From: Bacteroidales bacterium
Lineage (GTDB): Bacteria; Bacteroidota; Bacteroidia; Bacteroidales; B39-G9
Direction of reading: 5' to 3'
Assembly: GCA_023145555.1 (NCBI GenBank)
Contig: JAGLDO010000110.1
Location: forward strand, 1 to 23,484
DNA: 23,484 nucleotides
Both the position numbers and the translations under genes were made by a program. This document shows, one piece after another, positions 22,646 to 23,484 of the stretch. Each line of letters begins with the position of its first letter. The first letter of the stretch is position 1. The notes under the pieces were generated by a model that was given only the letters and a program-made list of their open reading frames with translations, did no database searches and was not told where the DNA came from.

Positions 22646-23484
22646 ATGCAAAAAATAATTTCTCCGGTTCCTACAAGCGAACTTTTAAAAGAACTAACAG
22701 ACGACAAATTTGTTAGAGATACAAACAAAGCAAAAAACAAAATTTATATTTTTTCTCACCACGATTCTCCTAACTTGATGCGAGAAGTTGGGCGCTTAAG
22801 AGAAATTACATTTAGAGAAGCAGGTGGCGGGACAGAAAATGAACTTGATGTTGATAAATTTGACACATGCGAAAAACCTTATAAACAACTAATTGTTTGG
22901 GATCCAAAAGCTAAAGAAATAGTTGGGGGATATAGATTTATTTTAACTAGAGATGCTGCTAAAGACGAGAATGGCACACCAATTTTAGCTACATCACGCT
23001 TATTTAATTTTTCAGATAAATTTAACAAAGATTATTTACCCTATATTATTGAGCTAGGACGGTCATTTATTCAACCTGAATACCAATCAGTTAAACTTCA
23101 TACAAAAAGTATTTTTTCTTTAGACAATTTATGGGATGGATTAGGTGCTTTAATTGTTGACAATCCTGAAATAAAATATTTCTTTGGCAAAGTAACAATG
23201 TATCCTCATTACAAAAGAGAAGCAAGAAACTTGCTTCTATTCTTTATTAACAAATATTTTAAAGATGATGAAAATCTTATTACTTTAACCAAACCACTAA
23301 AAATTGGTTTGGATAGTGAAAAATTTCGTAAATTATTTTCTCAAAATTCTTATAAGGAAGACTATAAGATACTATCTAAAGAAATACGCTCATTTGGCGA
23401 AAACATTCCTCCTCTTGTAAATGCTTATATGAATCTTTCTCCAAATATGAAAACTTTTGGCACATCAATTAATCCTCATTTTGG
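22646..23484 (+). CDS. GNAT-fold N-acyltransferase, GlsB/OlsB type, 3' end outside window
   Basis: The frame is open from ATG 22646 to the end of the window (279 codons) with no stop. It reads MQKIISPVPTSELLKELTDD and continues with blocks of the Bacteroidota hemolysin/OlsB-like GNAT family: NLMREVGRLREITFREAGGG, DKFDTCEKPYKQLIVWD, EIVGGYRFIL, YIIELGRSFIQPEYQ, and LDNLWDGLGALIVDNPEIKYFFG. OlsB-type enzymes transfer a 3-hydroxyacyl chain from ACP to the amine of an amino acid. The B. thetaiotaomicron homologue GlsB acylates glycine. It lies directly after the GlsA-like gene, an arrangement known for the glycine-lipid pair. The family call is strong, while glycine as substrate is an inference from the lineage. 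Confidence 0.8.
   Translation, partial: MQKIISPVPTSELLKELTDDKFVRDTNKAKNKIYIFSHHDSPNLMREVGRLREITFREAGGGTENELDVDKFDTCEKPYKQLIVWDPKAKEIVGGYRFILTRDAAKDENGTPILATSRLFNFSDKFNKDYLPYIIELGRSFIQPEYQSVKLHTKSIFSLDNLWDGLGALIVDNPEIKYFFGKVTMYPHYKREARNLLLFFINKYFKDDENLITLTKPLKIGLDSEKFRKLFSQNSYKEDYKILSKEIRSFGENIPPLVNAYMNLSPNMKTFGTSINPHF

Noticed and set aside
1..23484. CRISPR arrays, tRNA or rRNA genes, transposases, toxin-antitoxin or phage genes
   Set aside because: None seen on either strand; the only tandem repeats are the short arrays listed, with no spacers of CRISPR size.

Overview
The window is a strongly AT-rich (by eye about 30% G+C) stretch of a Bacteroidota chromosome, most likely a Bacteroidales-type lineage. 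The evidence for this is the dcw cluster with the order mraZ-rsmH-ftsL-like-ftsI(PASTA)-murE-mraY-murD-ftsW-murG-murC-ftsQ-ftsA-ftsZ-yqeY, a membrane-anchored SurA_N/parvulin foldase, a CNNM/CorC gene beside lptC, a glycine-lipid-type acyltransferase pair, an S23-type four-helix-bundle gene, and the near absence of Shine-Dalgarno sequences.

Layout. (1) Positions 1-5022, plus strand, form an envelope-biogenesis gene string: the 3' part of a TPR protein, an LptC-like lipoprotein, a 65-residue two-helix membrane protein, a CNNM/CorC transporter-type protein, and a 702-residue PpiD-like foldase that has its own promoter-like element. (2) A perfect 16-bp hairpin at 5052-5087 separates these from the convergent dcw operon and looks like a two-way terminator. 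(3) Positions 5100-21558, minus strand (transcribed right to left), form the dcw cluster: the MraZ regulator, the RsmH rRNA methyltransferase, the divisome proteins FtsL-like, FtsI, FtsW, FtsQ, FtsA and FtsZ, and the lipid I/II pathway MurE, MraY, MurD, MurG and MurC. YqeY closes the operon. Most junctions are a few bases or overlap. The exceptions are a 188-bp gap (rsmH/ftsL) that carries an inverted array of GTCATT repeats, and a small four-helix-bundle gene lodged between murE and mraY. (4) Positions 21559-21779 are the divergent control region: a three-box MraZ operator facing mraZ and a promoter-like element facing right. (5) Positions 21780-23484, plus strand, hold an O-acyltransferase and an incomplete GNAT-fold N-acyltransferase, a pair resembling GlsA/GlsB of glycine (amino-acid) lipid synthesis.

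How the genes work together. The Mur enzymes build UDP-MurNAc-pentapeptide (MurE carries the DNPR signature of the meso-diaminopimelate-adding type), MraY and MurG turn it into lipid II, FtsW and FtsI polymerise and crosslink it at the septum, and FtsQ, FtsL, FtsA and FtsZ organise the ring. The flanking genes serve LPS transport, outer-membrane protein folding and lipid synthesis, so the whole window is about cell-envelope growth.

Most of this is orthodox. The points worth a second look are: the well-preserved MraZ operator and a 13-base copy of part of it at the ftsA/ftsZ junction; the four-helix-bundle gene, which is cut by an in-frame TAA with its family-like C-terminal tail still readable downstream, and is bracketed by inverted arrays of an 8-base TTAAATTG repeat that also supplies the end of murE; an identical 18-base promoter-like element in front of two unlinked plus-strand genes; and the GTCATT array inside the dcw operon.
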